Positions 44,739-60,478 of a stretch of 64,000 nt of DNA are shown in pieces. Numbering within the stretch: position 1 is the first letter of the stretch; every line of letters starts with the position of its first letter. A program made the position numbers and the translations under genes. Under the pieces are notes generated by a model. It saw nothing but the letters and a program-made list of their open reading frames with translations. It was not told the DNA's origin and searched no databases. Source of the DNA: Megachile rotundata (Eukaryota > Arthropoda > Insecta > Hymenoptera > Megachilidae); the NCBI RefSeq assembly GCF_050947335.1, contig NC_134997.1, forward strand, positions 930,001 through 994,000. The letters run 5' to 3'.

Positions 44739-47062
44739 CAATTGCGATCGCACAATCGCGATCACACAATCACACAGTCACAATCCCACAATCACGATCA
44801 CACAATCACGACCACACAGTCACAATCACACAATCGCAATCACAATCACACAATCACAGTCACACTATCACAATCGCACAACCACAACCACACAATCCCA
44901 CAGTCACAATCCCACAATCACGGTCACACAATCACAGTCACACAATCACAATCACACAGTCACACAATCACAATCACAATCACAATCACAATCACAATCA
45001 CAGTCACAACCACAATCACAATCACAATCACAAAATCACAGTCACGATCACACAATCACAATCCCACAATCACAATCACACAATCACAGTCACACAATCA
45101 CAATCACACAATCGCACAGTCACAATCCCACAATCACGATCACCCAATCACGATCACCCAATCACGATCACCCAATCACGATCACCCAATCACGATCACA
45201 CAATCACGATCACACAATCACGATCACACAATCACGATCACACAATCACGATCACACAATCACACAGTCACAATCCCACAATCACGATCACACAATCATG
45301 ACCACACAGTCACAATCACACAATCGCAACCACAATCCCACAATCACAATCACACAATCACATTCACACAATCACAATCACACAACCACAACCACACAAT
45401 CCCACAGTCACAATCCCACAATCACGATCACCCAATCACGATCACCCAATCACGATCACCCAATCACGATCACCCAATCACGATCACCCAATCAGGATCA
45501 CCCAATCACGATCACCAAATCACGATCACCCAATCACGATCACCCAATCACGGTCACCCAATCACGATCACACGATCACAATCACACGATCACAATCACA
45601 CAATCACAATCACACAATCACAATCACACAATCACAATCACACAATCACAATCACACAATCACAATCACACAATCACAATCACACAATCACAATCACACA
45701 ATCACAATCACACAATCACAATCACACAATCACAATCACACAATCACAATCACACAATCACAATCACACAATCAAACAATCGCAATCAAACAATCGCAAT
45801 CACACAATCGCAATCACACAATCGCAATCACACAATCGCAATCACACAAACGCAATCACACAATCGCAATCACACAATCAAACAATCACACAATCACGAT
45901 CGCACAATCACGATCGCACAATCACGATCGCACAATCACGATCGCACAATCACGATCGCACAATCACGATCGCACAATCACGATCGCACAATCACGATCG
46001 CACAATCACGATCGCACAATCACGATCGCACAATCACGATCGCACAATCACGATCACACAATCACGATCACACAATCACACAGTCACAATCCCACAATCA
46101 CGATCACACAATCATGACCACACAGTCACAATCACACAATCGCAACCACAATCCCACAATCACAATCACACAATCACATTCACACAATCACAATCACACA
46201 ACCACAACCACACAATCCCACAGTCACAATCCCACAATCACGATCACCCAATCACGATCACCCAATCACGATCACCCAATCACGATCACCCAATCACGAT
46301 CACCAAATCACGATCACCCAATCACGATTGCACAATCACGATCACAGAATCCTAATCACACAATCAGGATCGCACAATCACGATCACACAATCACGGTCA
46401 CACAATCACGGTCACACAATCACGATCACACAATCACGATCACACAATCACGATCACACAATCACACAATCACAATCACAATCACAATCACAATCACATA
46501 ATCACAATCACACAATCACGATCAAACAATCACGATCACACAATCACGATCACACAATCACGATCACACAATCACGATCAAACAATCACGACCACACAAT
46601 CACGATCACACAATCACGATCACACAATCACGATCACACAATCACGATCACACAATCACGACCACACAGTCACGATCACACAATCGCAATCACACAACCA
46701 CAATCACACAACCACAATCACACAACCACAATCACACAATCACAACCACACAATCACAATCACACAATCACAATCACACAATCACAATCACACAATCACA
46801 ATCACACAATCACGATCACACAATCACGATCACAAAATCACCATCACACAATCACGATCACAAGATCACGATCACAATCACGATCACACAATCACGATTA
46901 CACAATCACGATCACAGAATCCTAATCACACAATCAGGATCACACAATCACGATCACATAATCACGGTCACACAATCACGGTCACACAATCACGATCACA
47001 CAATCACGATCACACAATCACACAATCACAATCACAATCACAATCACATAATCACAATCACT
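44739..47062. repeat. B unit 8, long class (2,324 bp)
   Basis: GCGATCAC landmark variant, hexamer n=6 and CAGTCACAACCAC as in unit 5. CATGACC is at 45298 and 46114, gamma x11 (CGATCG 45897-46037), B1 46349 and B2 46919. CAAGATCACG occurs once near 46,861. Confidence 0.85.
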
Positions 47063-48350
47063 CAATTGCGATCGCACAATCGCGATCGCACAATCACACA
47101 GTCACAATCCCACAATCACGATCACACAATCACGACCACACAGTCACAATCACACAATCGCAATCACAATTACACAATCACAGTCACACTATCACAATCG
47201 CACAACCACAACCACACAATCCCACAGTCACAATCCCACAATCACGGTCACACAATCACAGTCACACAATCACAATCACACAGTCACACAATCACAATCA
47301 CAATCACAATCACAATCACAATCACAATCACAATCACAGTCACAATCACAATCACAATCACAATCACAAAATCACAGTCACAATCCCACAATCACGATCA
47401 CCCAATCACGATCACCCAATCACGATCACCCAATCACGATCACCCAATCACGATCACCCAATCACGATCACCCAATCACGATCACACAATCACGATCACA
47501 CAATCACGATCACACAATCACGATCACACAATCACACAGTCACAATCCCACAATCACGATCACACAATCATGACCACACAGTCACAATCACACAATCGCA
47601 ACCACAATCCCACAATCACAATCACACAATCACATTCACACAATCACAATCACACAACCACAACCACACAATCCCACAGTCACAATCCCACAATCACGAT
47701 CACCCAATCACGATCACCCAATCACGATCACCCAATCACGATCACCCAATCACGATCACCCAATCAGGATCACCCAATCACGATCACCAAATCACGATCA
47801 CCCAATCACGATCACCCAATCACGGTCACCCAATCACGATCACACGATCACAATCACACGATCACAATCACACAATCACAATCACACAATCACAATCACA
47901 CAATCACAATCACACAATCACAATCACACAATCACAATCACACAATCACAATCACACAATCACAATCACACAATCACAATCACACAATCAAACAATCGCA
48001 ATCAAACAATCGCAATCGCACAATCGCAATCACACAATCGCAATCACACAATCGCAATCACACAAACGCAATCACACAATCGCAATCACACAATCGCAAT
48101 CACACAATCGCAATCACACAATCGCAATCACACAATCGCAATCACACAATCAAACAATCACACAATCACGATCACACAATCACGATTACACAATCACGAT
48201 CACAGAATCCTAATCACACAATCAGGATCACACAATCACGATCACATAATCACGGTCACACAATCACGGTCACACAATCACGATCACACAATCACGATCA
48301 CACAATCACACAATCACAATCACAATCACAATCACATAATCACAATCACT
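47063..48350. repeat. B unit 9, medium class with an internal deletion (1,288 bp)
   Basis: Hexamer n=8. After CAAAATCACAGTCAC the text jumps directly to the AATCCC preceding the delta run. It loses about 80 bp that all other units have between two CAGTCAC copies, as expected from recombination between them. CATGACC is at 47570 and B2 at 48207. A CAATTACAC variant is near 47,167. Confidence 0.85.
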
Positions 48351-50598
48351 CAATTGCGATCGCACAATCGCGATCGCACAATCACACAGTCACAATCCCA
48401 CAATCACGATCACACAATCACGACCACACAGTCACAATCACACAATCGCAATCACAATCACACAATCACAGTCACACTATCACAATCGCACAACCACAAC
48501 CACACAATCCCACAGTCACAATCCCACAATCACGGTCACACAATCACAGTCACACAATCACAATCACACAGTCACACAATCACAATCACAATCACAATCA
48601 CAATCACAGTCACAATCACAATCACAATCACAATCACAAAATCACAGTCACGATCACACAATCACAATCCCACAATCACAATCACACAATCACAGTCACA
48701 CAATCACAATCACACAATCGCACAGTCACAATCCCACAATCACGATCACCCAATCACGATCACCCAATCACGATCACCCAATCACGATCACCCAATCACG
48801 ATCACCCAATCACGATCACACAATCACGATCACACAATCACGATCACACAATCACGATCACACAATCACACAGTCACAATCCCACAATCACGATCACACA
48901 ATCATGACCACACAGTCACAATCACACAATCGCAACCACAATCCCACAATCACAATCACACAATCACATTCACACAATCACAATCACACAACCACAACCA
49001 CACAATCCCACAGTCACAATCCCACAATCACGATCACCCAATCACGATCACCCAATCACGATCACCCAATCACGATCACCCAATCACGATCTCCAAATCA
49101 CGATCACCCAATCACGATCACCCAATCACGGTCACCCAATCACGATCACACGATCACAATCACACGATCACAATCACACAATCACAATCACACAATCACA
49201 ATCACACAATCACAATCACACAATCACAATCACACAATCACAATTACACAATCACAATCACACAATCACAATCACACAATCACAATCACACAATCACAAT
49301 CACACAATCAAACAATCGCAATCAAACAATCGCAATCACACAAACGCAATCACACAATCGCAATCACACAATCAAACAATCACACAATCACGATCGCACA
49401 ATCACGATCGCACAATCACGATCGCACAATCACGATCGCACAATCACGATCGCACAATCACGATCGCACAATCACGATCGCACAATCACGATCGCACAAT
49501 CACGATCGCACAATCACGATCGCACAATCACGATCGCACAATCACGATCGCACAATCACGATCGCACAATCACGATCGCACAATCACGATCGCACAATCA
49601 CGATCGCACAATCACGATCGCACAATCACGATCACACAATCACGATCACACAATCACACAGTCACAATCCCACAATCACGATCACACAATCATGACCACA
49701 CAGTCACAATCACACAATCGCAACCACAATCCCACAATCACAATCACACAATCACATTCACACAATCACAATCACACAACCACAACCACACAATCCCACA
49801 GTCACAATCCCACAATCACGATCACCCAATCACGATCACCCAATCACGATCACCCAATCACGATCACCCAATCACGATCACCAAATCACGATCACCCAAT
49901 CACGATTGCACAATCACGATCACAGAATCCTAATCACACAATCAGGATCGCACAATCACGATCACACAATCACGGTCACACAATCACGGTCACACAATCA
50001 CGATCACACAATCACGATCACACAATCACACAATCACAATCACAATCACAATCACAATCACATAATCACAATCACACAATCACGATCAAACAATCACGAT
50101 CACACAATCACGATCACACAATCACGATCACACAATCACGATCAAACAATCACGACCACACAATCACGATCACACAATCACGATCGCACAATCACGATCA
50201 CACAATCACGATCACACAATCACGACCACACAGTCACGATCACACAATCGCAATCACACAACCACAATCACACAACCACAATCACACAATCACAACCACA
50301 CAATCACAATCACACAATCACAATCACACAATCACAATCACACAATCACGATCACACAATCACGATCACAAAATCACCATCACACAATCACGATCACAAA
50401 ATCACGATCACAATCACGATCACACAATCACGATTACACAATCACGATCACAGAATCCAAATCACACAATCAGGATCACACAATCACGATCACATAATCA
50501 CGGTCACACAATCACGGTCACACAATCACGATCACACAATCACGATCACACAATCACACAATCACAATCACAATCACAATCACATAATCACAATCACT
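48351..50598. repeat. B unit 10, long class (2,248 bp)
   Basis: Hexamer n=5. CATGACC is at 48904 and 49692. GATCTCCAAATC near 49,089 and CAATTACAC near 49,242 are variants, the latter shared with unit 14. Gamma x17 (CGATCG 49391-49615) is the largest gamma array inside family B. B1 is at 49927; the B2 anchor near 50455 reads GAATCCAAATC. Confidence 0.85.
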
Positions 50599-52044
50599 CA
50601 ATTGCGATCGCACAATCGCGATCACACAATCGCAATCACACAATCGCAATCACACAATCAAACAATCACACAATCACGATCACACAATCACGACCACACA
50701 GTCACAATCACACAATCGCAATCACAATCACACAATCACAGTCACACTATCACAATCGCACAACCACAACCACACAATCCCACAGTCACAATCCCACAAT
50801 CACGGTCACACAATCACAGTCACACAATCACAATCACACAGTCACACAATCACAATCACAATCACAATCACAATCACAATCACAATCACAGTCACAATCA
50901 CAATCACAATCACAATCACAAAATCACAGTCACGATCACACAATCACAATCCCACAATCACAATCACACAATCACAGTCACACAATCACAATCACACAAT
51001 CGCACAGTCACAATCCCACAATCACGATCACCCAATCACGATCACCCAATCACGATCACCCAATCACGATCACCCAATCACAATCACCCAATCACGATCA
51101 CACAATCACGATCACACAATCACGATCACACAATCACGATCACACAATCACACAGTCACAATCCCACAATCACGATCACACAATCATGACCACACAGTCA
51201 CAATCACACAATCGCAACCACAATCCCACAATCACAATCACACAATCACATTCACACAATCACAATCACACAACCACAACCACACAATCCCACAGTCACA
51301 ATCCCACAATCACGATCACCCAATCACGATCACCCAATCACGATCATCCAATCACAATCACCCAATCACGATCACCCAATCAGGATCACCCAATCACGAT
51401 CACCAAATCACGATCACCCAATCACGATCACCCAATCACGGTCACCCAATCACGATCACACGATCACAATCACACGATCACAATCACACAATCACAATCA
51501 CACAATCACAATCACACAATCACAATCACACAATCACAATCACACAATCACAATCACACAATCACAATCACACAATCACAATCACACAATCACAATCACA
51601 CAATCACAATCACACAATCACAATCACACAATCACACAATCACAATCACACAATCAAACAATCGCAATCAAACAATCGCAATCACACAATCGCAATCACA
51701 CAATCGCAATCACACAATCGCAATCACACAAACGCAATCACACAATCGCAATCACATAATCGCAATCACACAATCGCAATCACACAATCGCAATCACACA
51801 ATCGCAATCACACAATCGCAATCACACAATCGCAATCACACAATCAAACAATCACACAATCACGATCACACAATCACGATTACACAATCACGATCACAGA
51901 ATCCTAATCACACAATCAGGATCACACAATCACGATCACATAATCACGGTCACACAATCACGGTCACACAATCACGATCACACAATCACGATCACACAAT
52001 CACACAATCACAATCACAATCACAATCACATAATCACAATCACT
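50599..52044. repeat. B unit 11, medium class (1,446 bp)
   Basis: GCGATCAC landmark variant, followed by two alpha units and AATCAAACAATC inserted before CACGACC, an arrangement seen again only in unit 15. Hexamer n=7, CATGACC 51186, GATCATCCAATC near 51,343, CATAATCGC near 51,755 and B2 51901. Confidence 0.85.
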
Positions 52045-55000
52045 CAATTGCGATCGCACAATCGCGATCGCACAATCACACAGTCACAATCCCACAATCA
52101 CGATCACACAATCACGACCACACAGTCACAATCACACAATCGCAATCACAGTCACACTATCACAATTGCACAACCACAACCACACAATCCCACAGTCACA
52201 ATCCCACAATCACGGTCACACAATCACAGTCACACAATCACAATCACACAGTCACACAATCACAATCACAATCACAATCACAATCACAATCACAGTCACA
52301 ATCACAATCACAATCACAATCACAAAATCACAGTCACGATCACACAATCACAATCCCACAATCACAATCACACAATCACAGTCACACAATCACAATCACA
52401 CAATCACAATCACACAATCACAATCACACAATCACAATCACACAATCACAATCACACAATCACAATCACACAATCAAACAATCGCAATCAAACAATCGCA
52501 ATCACACAATCGCAATCACACAATCGCAATCACACAATCGCAATCACACAAACGCAATCACACAATCGCAATCACACAATCAAACAATCACACAATCACG
52601 ATCGCACAATCACGATCGCACAATCACGATCGCACAATCACGATCGCACAATCACGATCGCACAATCACGATCGCACAATCACGATCGCACAATCACGAT
52701 CGCACAATCACGATCGCACAATCACGATCGCACAATCACGATCGCACAATCACGATCCCACAATCACGATCACACAATCACGATCACACAATCACGATCA
52801 CACAATCACACAGTCACAATCCCACAATCACGATCACACAATCATGACCACACAGTCACAATCACACAATCGCAACCACAATCCCACAATCACAATCACA
52901 CAATCACATTCACACAATCACAATCACACAACCACAACCACACAATCCCACAGTCACAATCCCACAATCACGATCACCCAATCACGATCACCCAATCACG
53001 ATCACCCAATCACGATCACCCAATCACGATCACCCAATAACGATCACCCAATCACGATCACCAAATCACGATCACCCAATCACGATTGCACAATCACGAT
53101 CACAGAATCCTAATCACACAATCAGGATCGCACAATCACGATCACACAATCACGGTCACACAATCACGGTCACACAATCACGATCACACAATCACGATCA
53201 CACAATCACACAATCACAATCACAATCACAATCACATAATCACAATCACACAATCACGATCAAACAATCACGATCACACAATCACGATCACACAATCACG
53301 ATCACACAATCACGATCAAACAATCACGACCACACAATCACGATCACACAATCACGGTCACACAATCACGATCACACAATCACGATCACACAATCACGAT
53401 CACACAATCACGATCACACAATCACGATCACACAATCACGGTCACACAATCACGATCACACAATCACGATCACACAATCACACAACCACAATCACAATCA
53501 CAATCACATAATCAAAATCACACAATCACGATCAAACAATCACGATCACACAATCACGATCACACAATCACGATCACACAATCACGATCAAACAATCACG
53601 ATCACACAATCACGATCACACAATCACGATCACACAATCACGATCACACAATCACGATCACACAATCACGATCACACAATCACGATCACACAATCACGAT
53701 CACACAATCACGATCACACAATCACGATCACACAATCACGATCACACAATCACGATCACACAATCACAATCACACAACCACAACCACACAATCACACAGT
53801 CACAATCCTACAATCACGATCACACAATCACGACCACACAGTCACAATCACACAACCGCAATCACAATCCCACAATCACAATCACACAATCACAGTCACA
53901 CAATCACAATCACACAACCACAACCACACAATCACACAGTCACAATCCCACAATCACGATCACACAATCACGTCCACACAGTCACGATCGCACAATCACG
54001 ATCACACTATCACGATCACACTATCACGATCACACAATCACAGTCACACAATCACAGTCACACAATCACAGTCACACAATCACAATCACACAGTCACACA
54101 ATCACAATCACAATCACAATCACACAATCACAGTCACGATCACACAATCACAATCACACAATCACAATCCCACAATCACAATCCCACAATCACGATCCCA
54201 CAATCACAATCACACAATCACATTCACACAATCACAATCACACAACCACAACCACACAATCCCACAGTCACAATCCCACAATCACGATCACACAATCACG
54301 ACCACACAGTCACGATCACACAATCGCAATCACACAATCACAATCACACAACCCCAATCACACAATCACAACCACACAATCGCAATCACACAATCACAAT
54401 CACACAATCACAATCACACAATCACAATCACACAATCACAATCACACAATCACGATCACACAATCACGATCACACAATCACGATCACACAATCACGATCA
54501 CACAATCACGATCACACAATCACGATCACACAATCACAATCACACAATCACCATCACACAATCACAATCACACAATCACAATCACACAACCACAACCACA
54601 CAATCCCACAGTCACAATCCCACAATCACGATCACCCAATCACGATCACCCAATCACGATCACCCAATCACGATCACCCAATCACGATCACCAAATCACG
54701 ATCACCCAATCACGATTGCACAATCACGATCACAGAATCCTAATCACACAATCAGGATCGCACAATCACGATCACACAATCACGGTCACACAATCACGGT
54801 CACACAATCACGATCACACAATCACGATCACACAATCACGATCACACAATCACACAATCACAATCACAATCACAATCACAATCACATAATCACAATCACA
54901 CAATCACGATCAAACAATCACGATCACACAATCACGATCACACTATCACGATCACACAATCACGATCAAACAATCACGACCACACAATCACGATCACACA

Positions 55001-55450
55001 ATCACGATCACACAATCACGATCACACAATCACGATCACACAATCACGACCACACAGTCACGATCACACAATCGCAATCACACAACCACAATCACACAAC
55101 CACAATCACACAACCACAATCACACAATCACAACCACACAATCACAATCACACAATCACAATCACACAATCACAATCACACAATCACAATCACACAATCA
55201 CGATCACACAATCACGATCACAAAATCACCATCACACAATCACGATCACAAGATCACGATCACAATCACGATCACACAATCACGATTACACAATCACGAT
55301 CACAGAATCCTAATCACACAATCAGGATCACACAATCACGATCACATAATCACGGTCACACAATCACGGTCACACAATCACGATCACACAATCACGATCA
55401 CACAATCACACAATCACAATCACAATCACAATCACATAATCACAATCACT
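52045..55450. repeat. B unit 12, expanded by a beta-rich block (3,406 bp)
   Basis: Hexamer n=6 after CACAATTGCAC. The delta/CATGACC part before epsilon is missing, so epsilon and alpha follow the hexamers directly. Gamma x11 (CGATCG 52599-52739), CATGACC 52844 and B1 53107 follow. About 1.35 kb of beta-rich sequence is then inserted before a second B1 (54737) and B2 (55307). Confidence 0.8.
53220..54570. repeat. Beta-rich block resembling family A tracts, inside family B
   Basis: Runs of up to about 17 beta units, GATCAAAC variants, hexamer tracts and CACGGTC, as in the 3-4 and 26-27-kb tracts. It carries private marks: AATCCTACAATC near 53,806, CACGTCCAC near 53,969, two CACTATCACG near 54,005, CAACCCCAATC near 54,351. 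It has no delta, no gamma array and no CAATTG landmark. CCCACAGTC near 54,260 keeps the B spelling. Confidence 0.75.
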
Positions 55451-56797
55451 CAATTGCGATCGCACAATCGCGATCGCACAATCACACAGTCACAATCCCA
55501 CAATCACGATCACACAATCACTACCACACAGTCACAATCACACAATCGCAATCACAATCACACAATCACAGTCACACTATCACAATCGCACAACCACAAC
55601 CACACAATCCCACAGTCACAATCCCACAATCACGGTCACACAATCACAGTCACACAATCACAATCACACAGTCACACAATCACAATCACAATCACAATCA
55701 CAATCACAATCACAATCACAGTCACAATCACAATCACAATCACAATCACAAAATCACAGTCACGATCACACAATCACAATCCCACAATCACAATCACACA
55801 ATCACAGTCACACAATCACAATCACACAATCGCACAGTCACAATCCCACAATCACGATCACCCAATCACGATCACCCAATCACGATCACCCAATCACGAT
55901 CACCCAATCACGATCACCCAATCACGATCACACAATCACGATCACACAATCACGATCACACAATCACGATCACACAATCACACAGTCACAATCCCACAAT
56001 CACGATCACACAATCATGACCACACAGTCACAATCACACAATCGCAACCACAATCCCACAATCACAATCACACAATCACATTCACACAATCACAATCACA
56101 CAACCACAACCACACAATCCCACAGTCACAATCCCACAATCACGATCACCCAATCACGATCACCCAATCACGATCACCCAATCACGATCACCCAATCACG
56201 ATCACCCAATCAGGATCACCCAATCACGATCACCAAATCACGATCACCCAATCACGATCACCCAATCACGGTCACCCAATCACGATCACACGATCACAAT
56301 CACACGATCACAATCACACAATCACAATCACACAATCACAATCACACAATCACAATCACACAATCACAATCACACAATCACAATCACACAATCACAATCA
56401 CACAATCACAATCACACAATCACAATCACACAATCAAACAATCGCAATCAAACAATCGCAATCGCACAATCGCAATCACACAATCGCAATCACACAATCG
56501 CAATCACACAAACGCAATCACACAATCGCAATCACACAATCGCAATCACACAATCGCAATCACACAATCGCAATCACACAATCGCAATCACACAATCAAA
56601 CAATCACACAATCACGATCACACAATCACGATTACACAATCACGATCACAGAATCCTAATCACACAATCAGGATCACACAATCACGATCACATAATCACG
56701 GTCACACAATCACGGTCACACAATCACGATCACACAATCACGATCACACAATCACACAATCACAATCACAATCACAATCACATAATCACAATCACTC
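55451..56797. repeat. B unit 13, medium class (1,347 bp)
   Basis: Hexamer n=7. CACTACCAC near 55,520 replaces CACGACCAC, the only such change in family B. CATGACC is at 56016 and B2 at 56653. Confidence 0.85.
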
Positions 56798-59062
56798 AAT
56801 TGCGATCGCACAATCGCGATCGCACAATCACACAGTCACAATCCCACAATCACGATCACACAATCACGACCACACAGTCACAATCACACAATCGCAATCA
56901 CAATCACACAATCACAGTCACACTATCACAATCGCACAACCACAACCACACAATCCCACAGTCACAATCCCACAATCACGGTCACACAATCACAGTCACA
57001 CAATCACAATCACACAGTCACACAATCACAATCACAATCACAATCACAATCACAATCACAAAATCACAGTCACGATCACACAATCACAATCCCACAATCA
57101 CAATCACACAATCACAGTCACACAATCACAATCACACAATCGCACAGTCACAATCCCACAATCACGATCACCCAATCACGATCACCCAATCACGATCACC
57201 CAATCACGATCACCCAATCACGATCACCCAATCACGATCACCCAATCACGATCACACAATCACGATCACACAATCACGATCACACAATCACACAGTCACA
57301 ATCCCACAATCACGATCACACAATCATGACCACACAGTCACAATCACACAATCGCAACCACAATCCCACAATCACAATCACACAATCACATTCACACAAT
57401 CACAATCACACAACCACAACCACACAATCCCACAGTCACAATCCCACAATCACGATCACCCAATCACGATCACCCAATCACGATCACCCAATCACGATCA
57501 CCCAATCACGATCACCAAATCACGATCACCCAATCACGATCACCCAATCACGGTCACCCAATCACGATCACACGATCACAATCACACGATCACAATCACA
57601 CAATCACAATCACACAATCACAATCACACAATCACAATCACACAATCACAATCACACAATCACAATTACACAATCACAATCACACAATCACAATCACACA
57701 ATCACAATCACACAATCACAATCACACAATCACAATCACACAATCACAATCACACAATCAAACAATCGCAATCAAACAATCGCAATCACACAATCGCAAT
57801 CACACAATCGCAATCACACAATCGCAATCACACAAACGCAATCACACAATCGCAATCACACAATCAAACAATCACACAATCACGATCGCACAATCACGAT
57901 CGCACAATCACGATCGCACAATCACGATCGCACAATCACGATCGCACAATCACGATCGCACAATCACGATCGCACAATCACGATCGCACAATCACGATCG
58001 CACAATCACGATCGCACAATCACGATCGCACAATCACGATCGCACAATCACGATCGCACAATCACGATCGCACAATCACGATCACACAATCACGATCACA
58101 CAATCACACAGTCACAATCCCACAATCACGATCACACAATCATGACCACACAGTCACAATCACACAATCGCAACCACAATCCCACAATCACAATCACACA
58201 ATCACATTCACACAATCACAATCACACAACCACAACCACACAATCCCACAGTCACAATCCCACAATCACGATCACCCAATCACGATCACCCAATCACGAT
58301 CACCCAATCACGATCACCCAATCACGATCACCCAATCACGATCACCACATCACGATCACCCAATCACGATTGCACAATCACGATCACAGAATCCTAATCA
58401 CACAATCAGGATCGCACAATCACGATCACACAATCACGGTCACACAATCACGGTCACACAATCACGATCACACAATCACGATCACACAATCACACAATCA
58501 CAATCACAATCACAATCACAATCACATAATCACAATCACACAATCACGATCAAACAATCACGATCACACAATCACGATCACACAATCACGATCACACAAT
58601 CACGATCAAACAATCACGACCACACAATCACGATCACACAATCACGATCGCACAATCACGATCACACAATCACGATCACACAATCACGACCACACAGTCA
58701 CGATCACACAATCGCAATCACACAACCACAATCACACAACCACAATCACACAATCACAACCACACAATCACAATCACACAATCACAATCACACAATCACA
58801 ATCACACAATCACGATCACACAATCACGATCACAAAATCACCATCACACAATCACGATCACAAAATCACGATCACAATCACGATCACACAATCACGATTA
58901 CACAATCACGATCACAGAATCCAAATCACACAATCAGGATCACACAATCACGATCACATAATCACGGTCACACAATCACGGTCACACAATCACGATCACA
59001 CAATCACGATCACACAATCACACAATCACAATCACAATCACAATCACATAATCACAATCACT
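56798..59062. repeat. B unit 14, long class (2,265 bp)
   Basis: Hexamer n=6, then straight to AAATCACAGTC: the GTCACA plus following hexamers (about 30 bp) are gone. CATGACC is at 57326 and 58142; gamma x14 (CGATCG 57883-58065). CACCACATC near 58,344 is private. B1 is at 58391 and B2 at 58919, spelled GAATCCAAATC as in unit 10. Confidence 0.85.
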
Positions 59063-60478
59063 CAATTGCGATCGCACAATCGCGATCACACAATCGCAAT
59101 CACACAATCGCAATCACACAATCAAACAATCACACAATCACGATCACACAATCACGACCACACAGTCACAATCACACAATCGCAATCACAATCACACAAT
59201 CACAGTCACACTATCACAATCGCACAACCACAACCACACAATCCCACAGTCACAATCCCACAATCACGGTCACACAATCACAGTCACACAATCACAATCA
59301 CACAGTCACACAATCACAATCACAATCACAATCACAATCACAATCACAATCACAATCACAGTCACAATCACAATCACAATCACAATCACAAAATCACAGT
59401 CACGATCACACAATCACAATCCCACAATCACAATCACACAATCACAGTCACACAATCACAATCACACAATCGCACAGTCACAATCCCACAATCACGATCA
59501 CCCAATCACGATCACCCAATCACGATCACCCAATCACGATCACCCAATCACAATCACCCAATCACGATCACACAATCACGATCACACAATCACGATCACA
59601 CAATCACGATCACACAATCACACAGTCACAATCCCACAATCACGATCACACAATCATGACCACACAGTCACAATCACACAATCGCAACCACAATCCCACA
59701 ATCACAATCACACAATCACATTCACACAATCACAATCACACAACCACAACCACACAATCCCACAGTCACAATCCCACAATCACGATCACCCAATCACGAT
59801 CACCCAATCACGATCACCCAATCACGATCACCCAATCACGATCACCCAATCAGGATCACCCAATCACGATCACCAAATCACGATCACCCAATCACGATCA
59901 CCCAATCACGGTCACCCAATCACGATCACACGATCACAATCACACGATCACAATCACACAATCACAATCACACAATCACAATCACACAATCACAATCACA
60001 CAATCACAATCACACAATCACAATCACACAATCACAATCACACAATCACAATCACACAATCACAATCACACAATCACAATCACACAATCACAATCACACA
60101 ATCAAACAATCGCAATCAAACAATCGCAATCACACAATCGCAATCACACAATCGCAATCACACAATCGCAATCACACAAACGCAATCACACAATCGCAAT
60201 CACATAATCGCAATCACACAATCGCAATCACACAATCGCAATCACACAATCGCAATCACACAATCGCAATCACACAATCAAACAATCACACAATCACGAT
60301 CACACAATCACGATTACACAATCACGATCACAGAATCCTAATCACACAATCAGGATCACACAATCACGATCACATAATCACGGTCACACAATCACGGTCA
60401 CACAATCACGATCACACAATCACGATCACACAATCACACAATCACAATCACAATCACAATCACATAATCACAATCACT
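59063..60478. repeat. B unit 15, medium class (1,416 bp)
   Basis: GCGATCAC landmark variant with the inserted alpha pair and AATCAAACAATC, as in unit 11. Hexamer n=8, CATGACC 59656, CATAATCGC near 60,203 and B2 60335. Confidence 0.85.

Larger units (their letters stand above)
42418..47062. repeat. 4.65-kb tandem super-repeat, copy 2
   Basis: Units 6-7-8 (927, 1,394, 2,324 bp; hexamer 7-8-6), total 4,645 bp. It directly abuts copy 1. Main differences are the B2 in place of B1 anchor in the short unit and gamma x11 against x12. Confidence 0.9.
46190..52140. repeat. Segmental duplication II, left copy (about 6.0 kb)
   Basis: Pairs with 54,570-60,570 at a displacement of 8,388 to 8,464 bp. Anchor spacings are 570, 1288, 1720, 528, 1446 here against 570, 1346, 1738, 528, 1416 there. 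The rare GAATCCAAATC anchor, CAAGATCACG and the unit 11/15 alpha insertion are shared. Confidence 0.88.

Noticed and set aside
48354..52847. Open frame of about 1,497 codons, and some 40 other long forward frames, as protein-coding genes
   Set aside because: The frames follow from the lack of stop triplets in the repeat unit. They overlap each other in two or three frames, encode the same peptide in each, begin at recurring landmark variants (CATGACC, CAATTGCG, GATTGCAC, GCAATGAC; several are TTG) and end at recurring TAA, TAG or TGA variants such as GAATCCTAATC, CATAATC and CCCATAGTC. There is no promoter, ribosome-binding site, splice site or codon bias distinct from the repeat.
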